Of a stretch of DNA of 64,000 nucleotides, positions 31,986 to 45,690 are shown piece by piece. The stretch covers positions 10,501,784-10,565,783 of the forward strand of contig CP136066.1 in the NCBI GenBank assembly GCA_032622095.1, in the 5' to 3' direction. Numbering within the stretch: position 1 is the first letter of the stretch; each line of letters begins with the position of its first letter. The notes beneath the pieces were generated by a model, which saw only the letters and a program-made list of their open reading frames with translations, ran no database searches and was not told where the DNA came from. This DNA comes from Siphonodentalium dalli (taxonomy: Eukaryota > Mollusca > Scaphopoda > Gadilida > Siphonodentaliidae). Position numbers and translations under genes: made by a program.

Positions 31986-33875
31986 AAAATGTTAACACTG
32001 TGGTCTATTTCTGGTTCATTGCTCATTACTTGACTAAACATTTGTATTCAGAGAGCTGTTTTTCATAGTTACATAGATCACCATTTTAGGTACCCAAACC
32101 ACTCTGCTAACATTATTGAAGCAGTGTTGCTCTTAAATATTCGAGCCTTTCACTAGTTGAAATAATGTACTTTTTATGGCAGTTATTCATTTTCCAATCA
32201 ATTTGTATATTTTCAGAGAACGCTTTTCTGAAAATTTCCTTTAAAAAACTATGATTAAAGTAATCTTTTCAACATTTTTATTGTTATATAATATGATTGA
32301 TGTGGTCTTCAGACGGTGTAGATTCCAATTAGTAGGTATATCTATACTTTCCACCTGCTGACATAGCTCAGGCATAGAAACACCTTAAATTGGTTTATAT
32401 ATTCATGAAACAGCGAGAAATTAACATTTTCCGATAAAAATGTGTTTTGACTGGGGGCCTGGGTATCTTTACCCCTCCCCATCACAAACCTAATTCAATC
32501 AACTTTTTCTTGGAAAATGTTAATTTCAAGGGCGTTTAATGACTGTATAAAACAAAATAATCATAAGGTTATTTTTTCTCATATATAGTTGCTGGGTGCT
32601 GGCTATTCCCCCAAACCCACACCAATCCCTGACCAAGACAACTTTTTCTCAGATAAAGTCAATTTATCGCTATTTCTTGACTACATAAAGCAAAATAAGG
32701 TGATATTTTAACATATTTAACTGGGTTGTTGTGAGGCGTTAACAAGTTGAACTAAACAATAAAGAGAATTTGTTTTCTTCAAAAAGTAGTGTTCTCGTCA
32801 TGGAGATAAACTGTTATACCGGTATTAATTTCTCAAATAAACTTGGAAACACCCTAGCTACCTACATATGAGTAACTAATAAGCCCACAAATTTACATAT
32901 TCATATTTTGATGGCCTTGCTAGAATGTTGGGAATTCACGGTTATAAGATCAGTGCAGCATGATCTCAGTAAACAACCCACAATGTTAGTTTCTTTTGAA
33001 TGTAACAGGCAAATTAACAAGTACTTACATGGTCCTAGTGACATCAACTTATCCCACATCACGGACAGCCTGAAAATCAATGACATTATAAATATAAATG
33101 AATTATATGGTACAACAGTGAGAGGTATTGTGTGCTAATTAATGTCGCTGGTATTGAATCGGTTCCAAGACTAGAAGTAACTTCTCCCATCAGAATCATC
33201 ACAACAAAGTGAAGTGACCTAAAACTCTGGATCGTGGTGAGAAAATGGAAAGATGAATGATATAATTGTATGCAATTTGGGGGAAACTTAATTTCTCTGG
33301 TTATTCAATGGATGCTTGCTGAAGAATAGAAACTATTCTAAGTAAACACAGAAATGCGTGGTTTTCTAGACATGTGAGTCAATATGAGTTAGGCATGGTA
33401 AAGCTGTCCATAAACCAGCCTTTAACCAGGGGCTGTAAATACAGGTTTCCATGGCTGCCAGCAGCAAATCGAACAACTGCTACTTAACAATGTCGCTGTA
33501 CATACTGTGGTGAGGGATTGGACAATTCATGTAACTAGTTTCAAGTTTAGGCAGTGCTGGAGTGTGACCATCGCACATCAGGAGAATTTTTGCAAAATAA
33601 CTCAAACATATGATTGAAAATACATGTTGTTTTCAACATGCAGGAGTAAACAGGAATGTTTTTCACCCGTTGATGTCGCTTTATAATCAGCTGGTTTTAA
33701 TCGCATTCTGGCAAAGATGTGGGCACAGGGGGGGGGGGGGGGTCATATCAACAATTTCAACGTTGCAAATGTTCACATTTCGGAGTGAAATAGGTTGAGA
33801 TTGTTATGGTTGTTTTGTTTTCCTACCAGCATTTAGTGTGTAATAATCTTAAATCGAATTTTTGGTCAAAACTCA
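31986..33875. other. No gene supported
   Basis: The frame at 32908-33138 (plus) is polar and free of stops for 76 codons but has no motif or splice context I trust. G15 lies at 33728-33742. Otherwise intergenic. Confidence 0.35.
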
Positions 33876-34560
33876 TTCAAATGAAAGTGTCAATGACACT
33901 GTAGCTGTAATTTTGTGTTGAGCAATGAATTGAAGGAAAGTAAACTAGAGGTTACTCTGAAGATCCACATGAAGTTTGATGATGATCGGATGAGGGATGT
34001 GGTATGTTGGGTGTGCCAAAGGATTTAGTCATACAAAGAGTAAATTCCAAGATGAACGCTGGCGGCCATGTTTTTCAACGCATTTCAGGCAAAATATGAG
34101 GCTTCCACCTAAAGGCCAGCCCGAAGATCCATATGAAGCATGGTGGTGATCGGATGTGGGATGTGGTCTCTAGGGTGTGCCAAAGGATTTCGTCATGGAA
34201 AGAGTACAATCCAAGATTGCTGCCGGTGCCATGTATTTTTCATCGAATTTTGTTTCAAATTTGATAGCTCCCATCTAGATGTGATTATAAACATGACTGT
34301 AAATTGTAAAATCCATTCTCCAATACATGCGGGCTCCATAGTGCGCCGATGGATTCGAACATGAAGTCAAAGATGGCTGCTGGCCATGTTTTTAAACAAA
34401 GTTTCGTCAAACTAGGAGGCTCCCATTTGGAGGTTACCGCGAAGATCCATATGAAGTTTGGTGACGATCGGATGAGAGATGTGGCCTGTAGGGTGCGCTG
34501 ACGGATTTAGTCATACAAAGAATAAATTCCATGATGGCTGCTGGCGGCCAAGTTTTTCAT
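33876..34560 (-). mobile_element. Family A element, variant units, minus orientation, truncated
   Basis: The end AGTGTCAATGACACT (33886-33900) then GTAGCT is intact. Three to four units follow with GAAGATCCATATGAAGTTTG, GATGATCGGATGAGGGATGT, GTGCCAAAGGATTTAGTCAT and CAAAGAGTAAATTCCAAGAT, then CATGTTTTTCATCGAATTT. The array stops near 34560 without the GGAC-rich tail or terminal hairpin. Confidence 0.7.
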
Positions 34561-35499
34561 CGAAATTCGGAAATGTTACCAAATTGGAACATGACCAGAA
34601 CCCATGATCTCACACAGCCGTCACCCTTTGACAGTTCTTTACACCCTTTGTTGTCCGCAGTAGGCTTCTCGTGCAGAGCATGTTGAGGCACACTCCAGGC
34701 TCTCCATCTCACAAGCAACGTCGTGCTTAACATGTTAAAAAAGTTTATCGTGATCTCCTGGGCGCCCCAGAGGGCCCAGTTAATCTGATAGGTAGGACCC
34801 ACCCATAACTTTACTTAGTTGGTATTTTCGTGTACCCTAATGTGTATTATTCAGAAAATTATTGTGTGTCCTAGCGTACCTTCTGTGTCAAAGTTTAGCC
34901 TTACTCAGTTACCAATTTGTCCCCGATTATGATTGGGTGTTGAAAAAGGTAATTCCATATAAGTGATGCCCTTGTGATTACATTTTAACAGGTGATGTGT
35001 CATTTTGTAGGTGTTTGAATACTCAATCCATTGGAAGCAAAGAATTATGACTTTTGTCATTGATGACATCACCAGAGGCCAACAGGTTACGGAAATACGA
35101 CGAAAACACAAATATAATAGTCTGGGAGCTGATATGGTACCCCTGCACACCCATCGCACAACTTCACTTCACCCCACTCATTTTCTTCACTGTACATTTA
35201 TTGAGAAACTAAGATATAATGCTACTTTCTAAGACAAAACTGGAAACTCCAAGATGGCCACCAATATGGTGCCAACTACATTACATTTTATTTTTGGTGA
35301 CGTGTCCCAGGAAGGGGTTGGGTTTCTGTGATTTTATACTTGATGTCTGGTACACTGTACGCCTGGTGTGTGATTGTCGTGGATATGTATACATTCTGGA
35401 TTGTCTATCGTGGATAGGGACAGTAACACCCCCATCAATATATCTCATTTCGAACTGGTTTACAGATGTGTGTGGGCATATTTATAACTTATGACTGAT
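34561..35499. other. No gene supported
   Basis: Several 70-90-codon frames exist on both strands (34557-34802 minus, 35219-35494 plus) but none has a motif I recognise. Confidence 0.3.
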
Positions 35500-35960
35500 A
35501 TACTCAGACAAATGGACCCAAAAATCAGCATTTTCATATGAACAAAGATGAATAGCTGCTATAGAACGAATCACAAAATGGTTGAACACGCCATTAAATG
35601 TCCGCTTAGTAGTGAACATCCATACCAAATTTCATTGAGATCCCAGCATAACTGTTGAAGTTATGACATGAACAGACATCAGACAGACCAAAAAGACAAC
35701 ATTTCCAGATAAACAAAGATGAATAACTCTAGAATGGAAAATCCGAAAAAAACGATGAAACACTCTGTTCAATGTCCTCGTAGAATTGAACATCCATACA
35801 AAATTTCATTGAGATCCGAGCACTATTGTACAAGTTAAGACATGAACAACATATATCGGACGGACATACGCACGGATGGCTAGACACACGGACAGGAAGA
35901 CGCAGAACAGACGGATAGGTGCAAAAGAGTATACTTTTTAAAGGGGGTATAATTATAACT
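35500..35960 (+). mobile_element. Family B tandem-repeat element, two units
   Basis: Two ~185-bp units share AACAAAGATGAATA, GAACATCCATAC, AAATTTCATTGAGATCC and GTTATGACATGAACA / GTTAAGACATGAACA. A GGACGGACATACGCACGGAT tail and ACACGGACAGG follow, then AGTATACTTTTTAAAGGGGG. The design matches families A, C and D: degenerate repeats, then GGAC-rich sequence, then a short foldback. Confidence 0.6.
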
Positions 35961-38900
35961 ACCTTTTGCCAAATTATCATTCACTATACCATCTGTTGAT
36001 AATTATGTATATTAACTTTTTGGCAATGCATATTACCTTTACCAGTTATCTTTACTACCTTTTTGCTAATAGTAATACATATTTACGGTATATATGAGTT
36101 TAGAGATAACTGCACAATTGAATCCACACCCAAATATATATCCCGGTGCACACGAACCCGTGCGGGTAATGATATATTGCAATTGTACTAGATAAACAAC
36201 GATTGGTTGATTTTATATTAAGGATCAGTATGGTGGCTGGTACCAGTATGTTGGCTGGCACCATTAGCATATCCAAATTATAATGTTTGTGATGAACTGC
36301 TACGGGGCGGGTTCAATCTTATCATATCCCCCCCGGAAGCTATGTTCTGTCTCTATTTTAGATAAGATCACGGGCGAAGCCCAGACTCTAGCTGGCTTAG
36401 AACGTCTTGCAGGTAATGAGTCAAACGTTATGTGAGATGTGCTCAGCATGGCATATAGCCAGACATCTGCAACTGATGATCATATCCAAACATTTTGCAT
36501 CTTTATAACTCATTTGGGGTTATTTCCAAAATGTCTAAATTCCACTTTTGGCAAAAAATAAAATCTTGATTTATGTGGGGTACGTTCTAAAACTATTTTC
36601 AAAATTCCATTAAACCACTCCAGGATCCAGCTTCCTTCTCAAAGGTCATTTCACTAGGAGCAGGAGCAAATTGTTTGCGAGAAATTGAGACCTTGGTCAT
36701 CATCATATTTAGCCTCGAATCTTCTTTAATATGCCCAACAGGCATCTTCCCCTTTCTCATGTCATCCATACATTTATGTACCACCTTCATTATGTGGGGA
36801 AATTATATGACAAATAGGTTGAAAGCCATTATTTCTTTCACTATACTTATGTTGACAAACGGAAAGTCTGTATGGTCTATCAGCCAGTGCTCCATTCTGA
36901 CTTGTTGTTGTCATTCCGGAGGGCTAGATGTGATTTTCGTTGACCCGGCAGATGTGTCACCTTGTAAAACAACCACTTGCCTGTATTGGTTAACCTATAA
37001 ACCTATTTATGAATTATCTAACTGTCAAGAGACACGCTGCATTCTAGTAGTAAACGATTAAAGACATAATGTATAATTGCTGATTGCAACAATGAAACAA
37101 GATGTGCCTATAGATATACACATCCGAGCTATCGGTACTACTGCACTAGCTAAGCGCCCGTACATTACCACGCCCTGTAATGTAATAGGATACAGATAAT
37201 CGGAGGACAAACACAGTTCGGAGCAGGAAAAATAGTGGATATCACTCAAAATAAACCCATATTTTAACACATTCGTGTGTTTTAACACATTCATGTAGCA
37301 ATAACTATTCGCTGATTTTGTATATGCTGTTTATACTTAACATATTTAATATACATGCGATTGGCAGTATTTACGTATAATATTCGCGAAGAATCGACCA
37401 AAACCTGTGTTTTATCCATTTCACGACAAAATTCCAGTGTTAATAGCCCACTTAATGCGACATATACAAGAAAAAATCACACACCGACAACTTGTTGAAA
37501 TAGTGTGTGTTCCAGTAATCGCGATCTCTTCACGAATCGCCACAAAAGAAATCGATCACTCTGAAATTGGTGTTAACGACAGTACGAAGAAGATGTTACC
37601 AATTTTGGAGTTTGGAGAATGTGATTTTGAATGCTATGAATAGACCGGAATAATTTATTTTTCGAACGCTATAAACAAGTCTCGTTCGGGGAAAATAATA
37701 AATAAAACTTCATAAAAATTAAATTATAATCCAGTTGATGTGTTTGGGATAGTAATATTGACTACATTGTGTCAAAATTAACTATTTAGATGAGTCATAA
37801 CCTGATAGCCATTACGACAAAGGAATTACATATATGAGATCTGGATTGATCGAGGGTCTATAGTGATTAGCACAAAAATCCACCACAGACACATAACACT
37901 ACAACACTTTTAGCGTACATTTAGTATCGTTATGTAAATTCGTTGCTACGACGAACATGTCAGAGCGGGAAGGTTGGTTGAAGAATGGGCTGAGGGTTAG
38001 TTTTCTTAACGCCTTTAACGGCTAAACTTAAGTAACTATAGTAGCTTAGTAATTATAATGCTGTTTTGTTGGCACTTAAATAGGTGAGGATCGTGTTTTA
38101 AGTATCAGTTATCACAAAATGCGATAAGATGCTTGCAATTTTGAAAAGATGAATTCTTGATTAGATTGAAGCGCTGTAATATATGATAAGTGATGAGGTA
38201 CGTGGTCCGGCACTTCTTTGATAAGTGTTCTGAATAAATATGCTGCATGCCGCACAATACAAATACATGTATACATGGCTATAGACTTGTCATGTTCACA
38301 TGTATTTATTTATTAAGTTTTGTTTTATTATATATTGTATTGTTTTGTTAACATAATGGATGCCTACATTTGTTAGCGCTTATATATGCAAATAAATTGT
38401 ATCGTTTCATTAATGAACATAAATTGTATAGTATATAGGCCTATAACATAAAGAGAAACAAAATTTGAAAATGGGATTTGACAGAAAGCATGAAGCTTAT
38501 GCCAGCCGTTGGAGCGGTTCACATTGCAGGTGCAACTGCACAACCATTGAACCATGCCCAATATTCAAGTCTGAGAAATACCATTTGCACACCGTCAAAC
38601 TTGGGTTGGATATTTCTAACTGGTACCTCAAGCTTTCCAACACTTGTAAATTTCCAAACTGATATCATCCCAATATGGTTGGAAATTTCCCAACTGATAA
38701 CCGAAAGTCGGCGAAAGTTGGAAAATGTTCGACTTTTGGCCTAAAACAACGAATTGAACTATAAATATACTGGCTGTGATATCAAACTATCATGCCAAAT
38801 TCAACACAACAAACAGGTAATATTGACTCAACAAGATGGCGGCGGACGGTTAGAAGTGTCAACAATGGAGGACAGTAATAATTCGACAGAATTGCTTTGA

Positions 38901-38989
38901 TTAAGCAACAAGCAAGCTGTCTATGAAGACTGTTCGTGTGGGTGATGTATGCTTCGTCATATATATCAGCTCGTTTGACTTTTTCCACC
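35961..38989. other. No gene supported
   Basis: Three kilobases with many short frames. A minus-strand frame at 36790-36599 has coding-like composition, but neither homology nor splice signals could be assigned. The 128-codon plus frame at 36675-37061 overlaps it and looks like chance. Confidence 0.35.
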
Positions 38990-39436
38990 AAGACTCATTC
39001 CTATTTGAGCTCCGAACACTCGAAATATCCTCTTCTCGGGGAAATTCTCCAAGTCCAAAGTCCGCCCAAATTTGGTGTTTCTGAAAGTAGCTGTGATGTC
39101 TGACTATTCTACTTCAGCCCAATCTTACACCCAGTGACGTCTTGGCATGTTTGTGTACCTGAATTTGCTTGTCTCGACGATTGACCTAATCAAGATCCTT
39201 TGAGTGTACGCCATGCAATGATTCGCCGACTGATTGCCGTGTGAATCGCTGTGTTTTCATTGTCATGACACGCTTGTGTGCCCGGACTCGCTTAACTCGC
39301 TGATTGACCTAATCAAGAACCTTTGATAGTTTTCGCCATGCAATGCTTCGCCGACTGATTGCCGTGTGAATATCGGTGTTTCCATTGACCGCGTATTCTA
39401 CTATCGACATACATTAATAGTATTTCCTCCTCTGCT
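38990..39436 (+). mobile_element. Probable 5' UTR of LINE-B with a duplicated ~115-bp monomer
   Basis: GATTGACCTAATCAAGATCC/GAACC, CGCCATGCAATG(A/C)TTCGCC and GACTGATTGCCGTGTGAAT occur twice, near 39180 and 39302. Tandem monomers in front of ORF1 act as promoters in some LINEs; that role is inferred here. The true 5' end of the element is not located. Confidence 0.45.
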
Positions 39437-41371
39437 ATGGGTGACTAAGCGGACAATCGGACTACCTTGCTCTCACCGGACGTGATTGCCGGGGCGCATA
39501 GCGCTCTGTACAATGACGATTCTCTTCAACAAGACCGTATGGTACCGTTCCCCGGCATTAACCATGAAAACCCGTACAAGGGACCAAATATCTCAGAAAA
39601 CTCATGCAATGAGGAAGAAGACCAAAATGACGCACAAGACAGCTGCAACTTGAGTGCCACGATTCGCCTACTTTCCCAAAACATGGACACCACGAATAGT
39701 GAAGAAGTCTCTTTGAGAATATTGTGGGTAAAAAAACTTCTTAAATAGTGTGCCAAAGGACAACTTCGTCGAAACAATAAAATACTCTAATGGTAACTCA
39801 GAATCACACCTTAAAATGGTGAGACACAACGCTTTCCTTGAAGTTCGAAAAATGTCATCCTATCCATATGTATCATCAGCTACAATGAAAAATCGAATAA
39901 GCCCACAGAATGGACATGGGTCATCCGTAGTCGATAAATTATCGAATGACATTTACAACTTACTCATGTATCTAACTGACGATGACACAGACTATTTATC
40001 AGAGCTGATAAGCAAGAGCACTCGAAGAAATACAACTTCAGCAAGCCAGCCTACAGAATGTAACGATTCTTCATTCACTCAAAATTCAGAGGACATGCTC
40101 CCATCGGTCTTTTCCTACATCATAGAAATGCAAAAGGATATAAAAATGCTCAAAAAGTCAAATGATACTCTAGAAAAACAGTTGCTTGATACTCTACCTA
40201 AAATTAAATGCGACATTTTACTGGCATTCACTGGAATTGAACAACTTCAAAAACAAATGTCTTCTATGCAAGCTTCAAAGTCGTTCATTGATTATTCGCG
40301 TGAGCCTGTACAACAAGCAGACGATGATGATATGTTCGAAACAACGCCTGACGGTAATGACTTGAGCCCTGCTGACCCAGGCAGTGAAATGATAAACGTC
40401 TACACCAAGGTTGTGAACATTTCGGATAAGTTGGACTGCTTGACAAACGAAATAAAAACCTACAGTTCAAGAGCCGTAGACCTTTCGAATACGACAATTT
40501 ATTTAACAAACACCGTTCGCTTAGCTGGTACCCAATATCTTAACTTTCTAACGCAATGCATTGATAAGTTCACGAAGGAAATTGGCCATAAATTGGAACA
40601 CTTTGGACATCAGATCTCAACCTCAATTGAACACATCAAATCTGACAACTCCGCCGAAATTACCCATGCCTCAAAACTATCTCCCGGCAACGAAAATGCA
40701 CACAATCAATCGTTTGTCACTCTGGACGCAGTGATCAATGATAATGCTAGCTTACATAGCTCTGGTGGAAATAAGCGTTATCAAAGCAACCGAATCATAA
40801 TGAGAACAGGAATCGCACACACACTGAAGGTGATTATTCTTACCCTAGAGACACCTGTTATCACAATTCTGACAATAATAACAAGGACAAGATCAATTAT
40901 CGTAGTGACCCGTCGTACAATTACAACAACAATAGAGGCAGCAACGATCGGTCTTCTAATTACAACAACAATAGAGGTAGCAACGGTCGATCTTATAATT
41001 ACAACAACAACAACATCAATAGATACCAGAGCAACGTAAGGTGGAATTACGACAGGCAACATGCCGACGACGCTAGCGACGACGTATATATTCATCGAAA
41101 CAAATCTCCTCTCACGACCAGACGACTCATTCTCACAAACCTCAACAACGGATGGAACTCTGAAAAAATTCGCGATACCTACTGGAGAATGACGTCATAT
41201 TTTCATACATCAGTCTTAAGCGTAACAGATACGTAGTTTACTGCAAGACTCAATGTCTCAAAACAGTACGCTGGTGAAGTTCTGAGAGACTATTTCTGGC
41301 CGAGAGGAGTGAACTGTGACGAGTGTGCCAATCAAAGTGAAGATTGGAATGAAATGCCCGATTTTGCGTAA
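39437..41371 (+). pseudogene. LINE-B ORF1, broken
   Basis: It begins at the ATG at 39437 but meets an in-frame TAA at 39446. The frame then runs to 39748, shifts to one open from 39750, shifts again near 40793 and continues to a stop at 41369-41371, with a further in-frame TAG at 41234-41236. The middle has a coiled-coil-like segment (MQKDIKMLKKSNDTLEKQLL). After the 40793 shift the correct frame gives an Asn/Arg/Gly-rich tail with two or three RGSN-R-S-NYNNN repeats, plausibly nucleic-acid binding. A short C-terminal block (GVNCDECANQ) ends it. As in other LINEs ORF1 would coat element RNA. The downstream endonuclease/RT frames supports the assignment. Confidence 0.65.
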
Positions 41372-41404
41372 CTTTCAGGACATCTACCATTCTACATTTC
41401 AACT

Positions 41405-43826
41405 ATGATACATATCACATCTATCGCTTGTGTCTTTATTCTGCTTGTTGTTTGCAACTTATTTAGAACCTGTTGCTTGTATTCATACCATGATTCGTCT
41501 TTGTATTTTGAACCAGTAATAATGTTGTCACTGATTACATGGAACTGCACGGGAATTATGTCATCAGACTCATATCTAAGTACGATATTGGACACTGGAA
41601 GGTATGATATAGTTGGTCTGAGTGAACATTGGTTGTTGGATAAAGATCATCGTTTTCTGGATTCACTGAGTAGCAATTATAGCTCATATGTCATCAGTGA
41701 CTTTTCATAAAGAACGGACACACAGAGAGGTCGCCCCAAGGGAAGTATTGGAATCCTTTGGAACAAAAGGTTGGATAACGCAGTTTGCGCAATAGATTTG
41801 CAAGACGATCGTATTATGGGCATTCAAATACGCCTTGGGCAACATACATACCTTTATATCTTCCAAGTATATCTACCTTCCAGTAAATATACTTCAGACC
41901 ATTACGAAGAGTATGCACAAAAACTTGGTGACATATATGACAGGTATAACAATTATGGAAAGGTCATAATAATGGGTGATCTGAATGCCACAATCACAAG
42001 AATGGACACAAGAAGTAAACACTTTCGTCGTTTACTTGATCGTTGCAAGTTAATTTCAGCAAATTGCCAAACTTTTTATACCAGCAATCCATATACCAGG
42101 CTCAATAATATATCACATTTTAGTACATGCAGACGACATGGCTACCGTGATGGATGTCGAGGTCATTACGGACGACATGGCTGAGTTATCAAATCACAGA
42201 CCTGTCAGGGCCGTTATTGACTTCGATTCCCACATGGAAATTATGTTGATGGCAGACTAAAGTGGAAACAATTTGCTAACCCATCTCTACAACCTGCATA
42301 CGAGAGTGGCTTTCGCGACTGCATACCTTCAATTTCATCGCCTATTAACAACGCTAGTGATCTTGACAATTACTACTCAGCGTAGTTATCGGCATATGCA
42401 TTGCCTCCAGCAAAACTGTGCCCGTGAAAAAGTTTCGTTCACACCTAAAGCCTTTTTGGGACAATATATTGAAGAAGCTGCACAAAGCGATCACAACAAT
42501 GCGTGCGACCTGGATTTCAAATGAAAAACCTCGTGATTCTTCTCACTCGAGTTATCAGTCATATAAAGGTTCCAACTCTGAATGCAGGCCCGAATACAGA
42601 AAGGCATCTCAATCATTTATAGACAATTTTTATGCTGAAATATATAAGGCAGCCGAAGCCGACCAAGATACCCTTTTTCTGGTGCTATTATTCGAGGCAA
42701 TAAGGAAATTGCCGAGGCATGTCTATCTTAGTATGAGGACATATTCTCTGTATATGATGATTGTGTATTTGATCATTTTCATTTCCAGCATGTAAATGAC
42801 GTTGTAGAATGTAAATTGGAATCATCATATCTAAGTTACGCTGACAAGCTGACATCATATCCTGTGAATGTATCAGAGGTACACGAAGTAGTCCAATCAC
42901 TTAAGTCAAACAAAGCCTCGGATTGCGACGGCGTATATTATGAACACCTGCAATTCGGTTGAACAATTATAGAACAATCGTTATCACACCTTTTCAATCA
43001 TATTATATCACTGGAATACATTCCAAAGTTTGCGAAGAGGGGTCTCACCGTCTCACTACACAAAACCCAAAGAGTCTTTCAATAGTTATCGTGCCATCAC
43101 GTTGCTGCCAGTAATATACAAAGTGTTCGAAAGAGCCTTACTTCGCAGATTGGAAACAAACACACCTTTGCAGATTGAAACGCACCCTCTCCAAAGCGGA
43201 TTTCAGAAAAATGTAAGTTGTCTCATGACTTCCTTTATACTGAATGAATGTATTTCGTTCACATCCGAGAATCATAGCAAAATTTATTTGCTTGCTTCTT
43301 GGATGTCAAGAAAGCATTTGATGCTGTCTGGATTAACGGTCTGCTTTTCAAGCTTGACCAACGCGGCATCCAAGGAAAAATATGGCGTCTGCTTGCTCAG
43401 CTTCTCTTGGATCTGAAATGTAAAACTACATTCCAAGGCGAAGACTCGCGTTGGATCGATATCAAAGCTGGTACCCGTCAGGGAGGTACCATATCACCAT
43501 TGATGTACACAATCTACATTGACCAATTGCTTCACTTACTTGAAAATTCAGGACAGGGACTCAAAATGTACAACAATTGCGCTTCCCCGACACATGCTGA
43601 TGATATGGTACTCCTCTCTCTAACTGAAACAGGATTGGGTAACCTGTGTCAAATCTGTATTGACTTTAGTCGTAAATGGAGATACCAGTTCAACGCGACC
43701 AAAACTGTCTTCATTGTATTCAATGAATCACAATACGAACATCAAAGAGCTAATCGTACGTGGACTTTTTAAAGCGAAAATATCCACGATTCAACATCTG
43801 TCACACATCTTGGACTCTATTATAGA
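41405..43826 (+). pseudogene. LINE-B ORF2: endonuclease and reverse transcriptase, broken and 3'-truncated
   Basis: The APE-type endonuclease starts around LSLITWNCTGIMSS (about 41527) and includes VGLSEHWLLD and the GDLNA motif (about 41971). RT blocks follow: SYRAITLLPVIYKVFERALL (43081 on), DVKKAFDAVW, GTRQGGTISPLMYTIYID (about 43469) and HADDMVLL (about 43595), where the usual YADD tyrosine is His. Frame changes occur near 41710-41770, 42100-42180, 42230, 42280-42420, 42650-42800 and 43290-43310. Homology fades near 43826 after a THLGLYY block, with no zinc-knuckle tail or 3' UTR, so the 3' end is lost. A CR1/Jockey-like LINE; the clade is uncertain. Confidence 0.8.
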
Positions 43827-44639
43827 GTAAAATATAGGGTCTTTATTTGGACAGCATTCTGTATCAGAGATTAATCATAGTAAGACGTTTTTCAACTCAA
43901 ATCTCCGAGTCAAAACACGAATAAATACTCTGAGTATACATTAAACAACAAAGTAGTGCATATTTTCATCACATTTACTTCGGGTTAAAAATCAGACTCC
44001 ATGTTATGTTACTATGGCAAATTTTAAAGTAAATTTCGTTTTCAAATCTCCGTTCACTTCGTGGAAAATCCAACATGTGGATGCTATACAATTTCATATA
44101 CATTCACTGTGCATAATTATAAACCAGACCATAATTTGTCTGGCTATGTCACGTAAGTGACGTAACCTGTACCTATTACGAAATATTTATTAACGCTCTA
44201 TCGAAGAGTGATTGTCTGTTTTACCAGTGGTGTCTCAAAGTCTGATTCACAATCGTTGTACACAAAATACGAAATTAACTAGCGTTTGTATTCAAGTTTT
44301 AAATGTCGCCTGTGGCATAATTATAAGAGGTCAGACAACAAGGTCCGAAATAACAATCAGTCACGAATATCGTTGACTGATAAAACTCCAAGATGATGTC
44401 TCTTATATTGCGATGAGTAAAATGAGTTATGTATATATCGCCTGTATTCAGTTTCTAACAATAGTTGAGTTTGACAATGCATGGGAAATTTGTCAACTTG
44501 TCATTAACCTCTGATCTGTGAAGTGATATGCTATGCCATAAACCAATTAAATCATGCACCTGCTTCGCCACTCTCCAATGAAATGGAGGGAATCCCACCA
44601 ATTCAGTAAGTGATTATGAATGAGTTATCCAGAGACGTA
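43827..44639. other. No gene seen
   Basis: Intergenic sequence between LINE-B and a family A element. Confidence 0.35.
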
Positions 44640-45690
44640 GATAAAATTGGCCTTTTAAAGAGACTGGGCCGCTGGCAGCCATGTTTGTCTAAGTACTACA
44701 GATCAATAGCTCCCATATAGAAGTCGCCATGAAGATCCATATGAAGTTTGGCGGCGATCGGACGAGGGATGTAGTTTGCAGGGTATGCCAAATGATTTAT
44801 GCATGCGAAGGGTAAAATCCAAGATGGCTGCCGGTGGCCATTTTTTCATTGAAAATTGTTCAAATTCGATGGCTCACATCTCGAGGTGATCGTAAACATG
44901 CCTGCAAATTTTCAAAACAATTCTCCAATAAACGCGGGCTGCAGGCTGAGCCGATGGATTCAAATTTGAAATCCAAGATGACGTCTGGCGGCCATGCTTT
45001 TTATCGAATTTCGGAAATAATGGATGGCTCCCATCTAGAGGTCACACCAAAGAGCCATATGAAGTTTGGTGATGATCGGATGAGGGATGTGGCCCGTTGG
45101 GGGGTGTCATAGAATTTAGTCATGCAAATACTGAAATCCAAGATGTTTGCCGGCGGCCACGTTTTTCAAATACGATGGCTCTCATCTAGAGGTGATCATA
45201 AAAATGGCTGCAAATTTTCATAAAATTTCTCCAATAAACGCAGGCTGTAGGCTCAGCCGATAGATTCAAATTGCTGCTGGTAGCCATGTTTTAAGAACAA
45301 TTTCGGAAAAATCGATGACTCCCATCTAGAGGTCACCCCGAAGATCCATATGCAGTTTGGTGATGATTGTATGAGGGATGCGGCCTGTATGGTGAGACAA
45401 AGGAAATTGTTGTGGACGAACGGACACACCCACCTACCAACGGATGGTATCTTATGTTGTATTTTCTACTTTATATAACAAAAACGAATTTCATCTCCTT
45501 AAAGGAAATTTGTCAATTTTTATGAATTTTTTCTCTGCACTCTAGGAGGATATGCATGCGTTATGTTTAAGAAATCGAACAAAAGAAATGACAACTTAAG
45601 CTATCAAATGTGAGCATGGACATACGCAAGGACGGATGACGGACACCAACCCACGGCAATAGCTCAAACTTTACAAAATAAAGTTGAGCT
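44640..45690 (-). mobile_element. Family A element, variant units, minus orientation, with intact tail hairpin
   Basis: About five units alternate two forms: one with GAAGATCCATATGAAGTTTG and GATGATCGGATGAGGGATGT, the other with CTCCAATAAACGCGGGCTG and GCCGATGGATTCAAAT. A spacer with ACGGACACACCCACC, GACGGACACCAACCCACGGC and finally AGCTCAAACTTTAC...AAGTTGAGCT (45661-45690) forms the terminal hairpin, the best example of this family's end. The opposite end (AGTGTCAATGACACT) is missing. Confidence 0.75.

Noticed and set aside
36599-36790. Minus-strand frame with protein-like composition (MPVGHIKEDSRLN)
   Set aside because: No recognisable family, no splice signals, and the upstream sequence in that frame has stops; kept only as a remark.
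36675-37061. 128-codon plus-strand frame
   Set aside because: Hydrophobic, unrecognised, overlaps the opposite frame above and lies in repeat-rich intergenic DNA.
40781-41095. Minus-strand valine/isoleucine-rich frame resembling a membrane protein
   Set aside because: It is antisense to the Asn/Arg-rich repeat tail of LINE-B ORF1; hydrophobic antisense of AAC/AAT repeats is expected.
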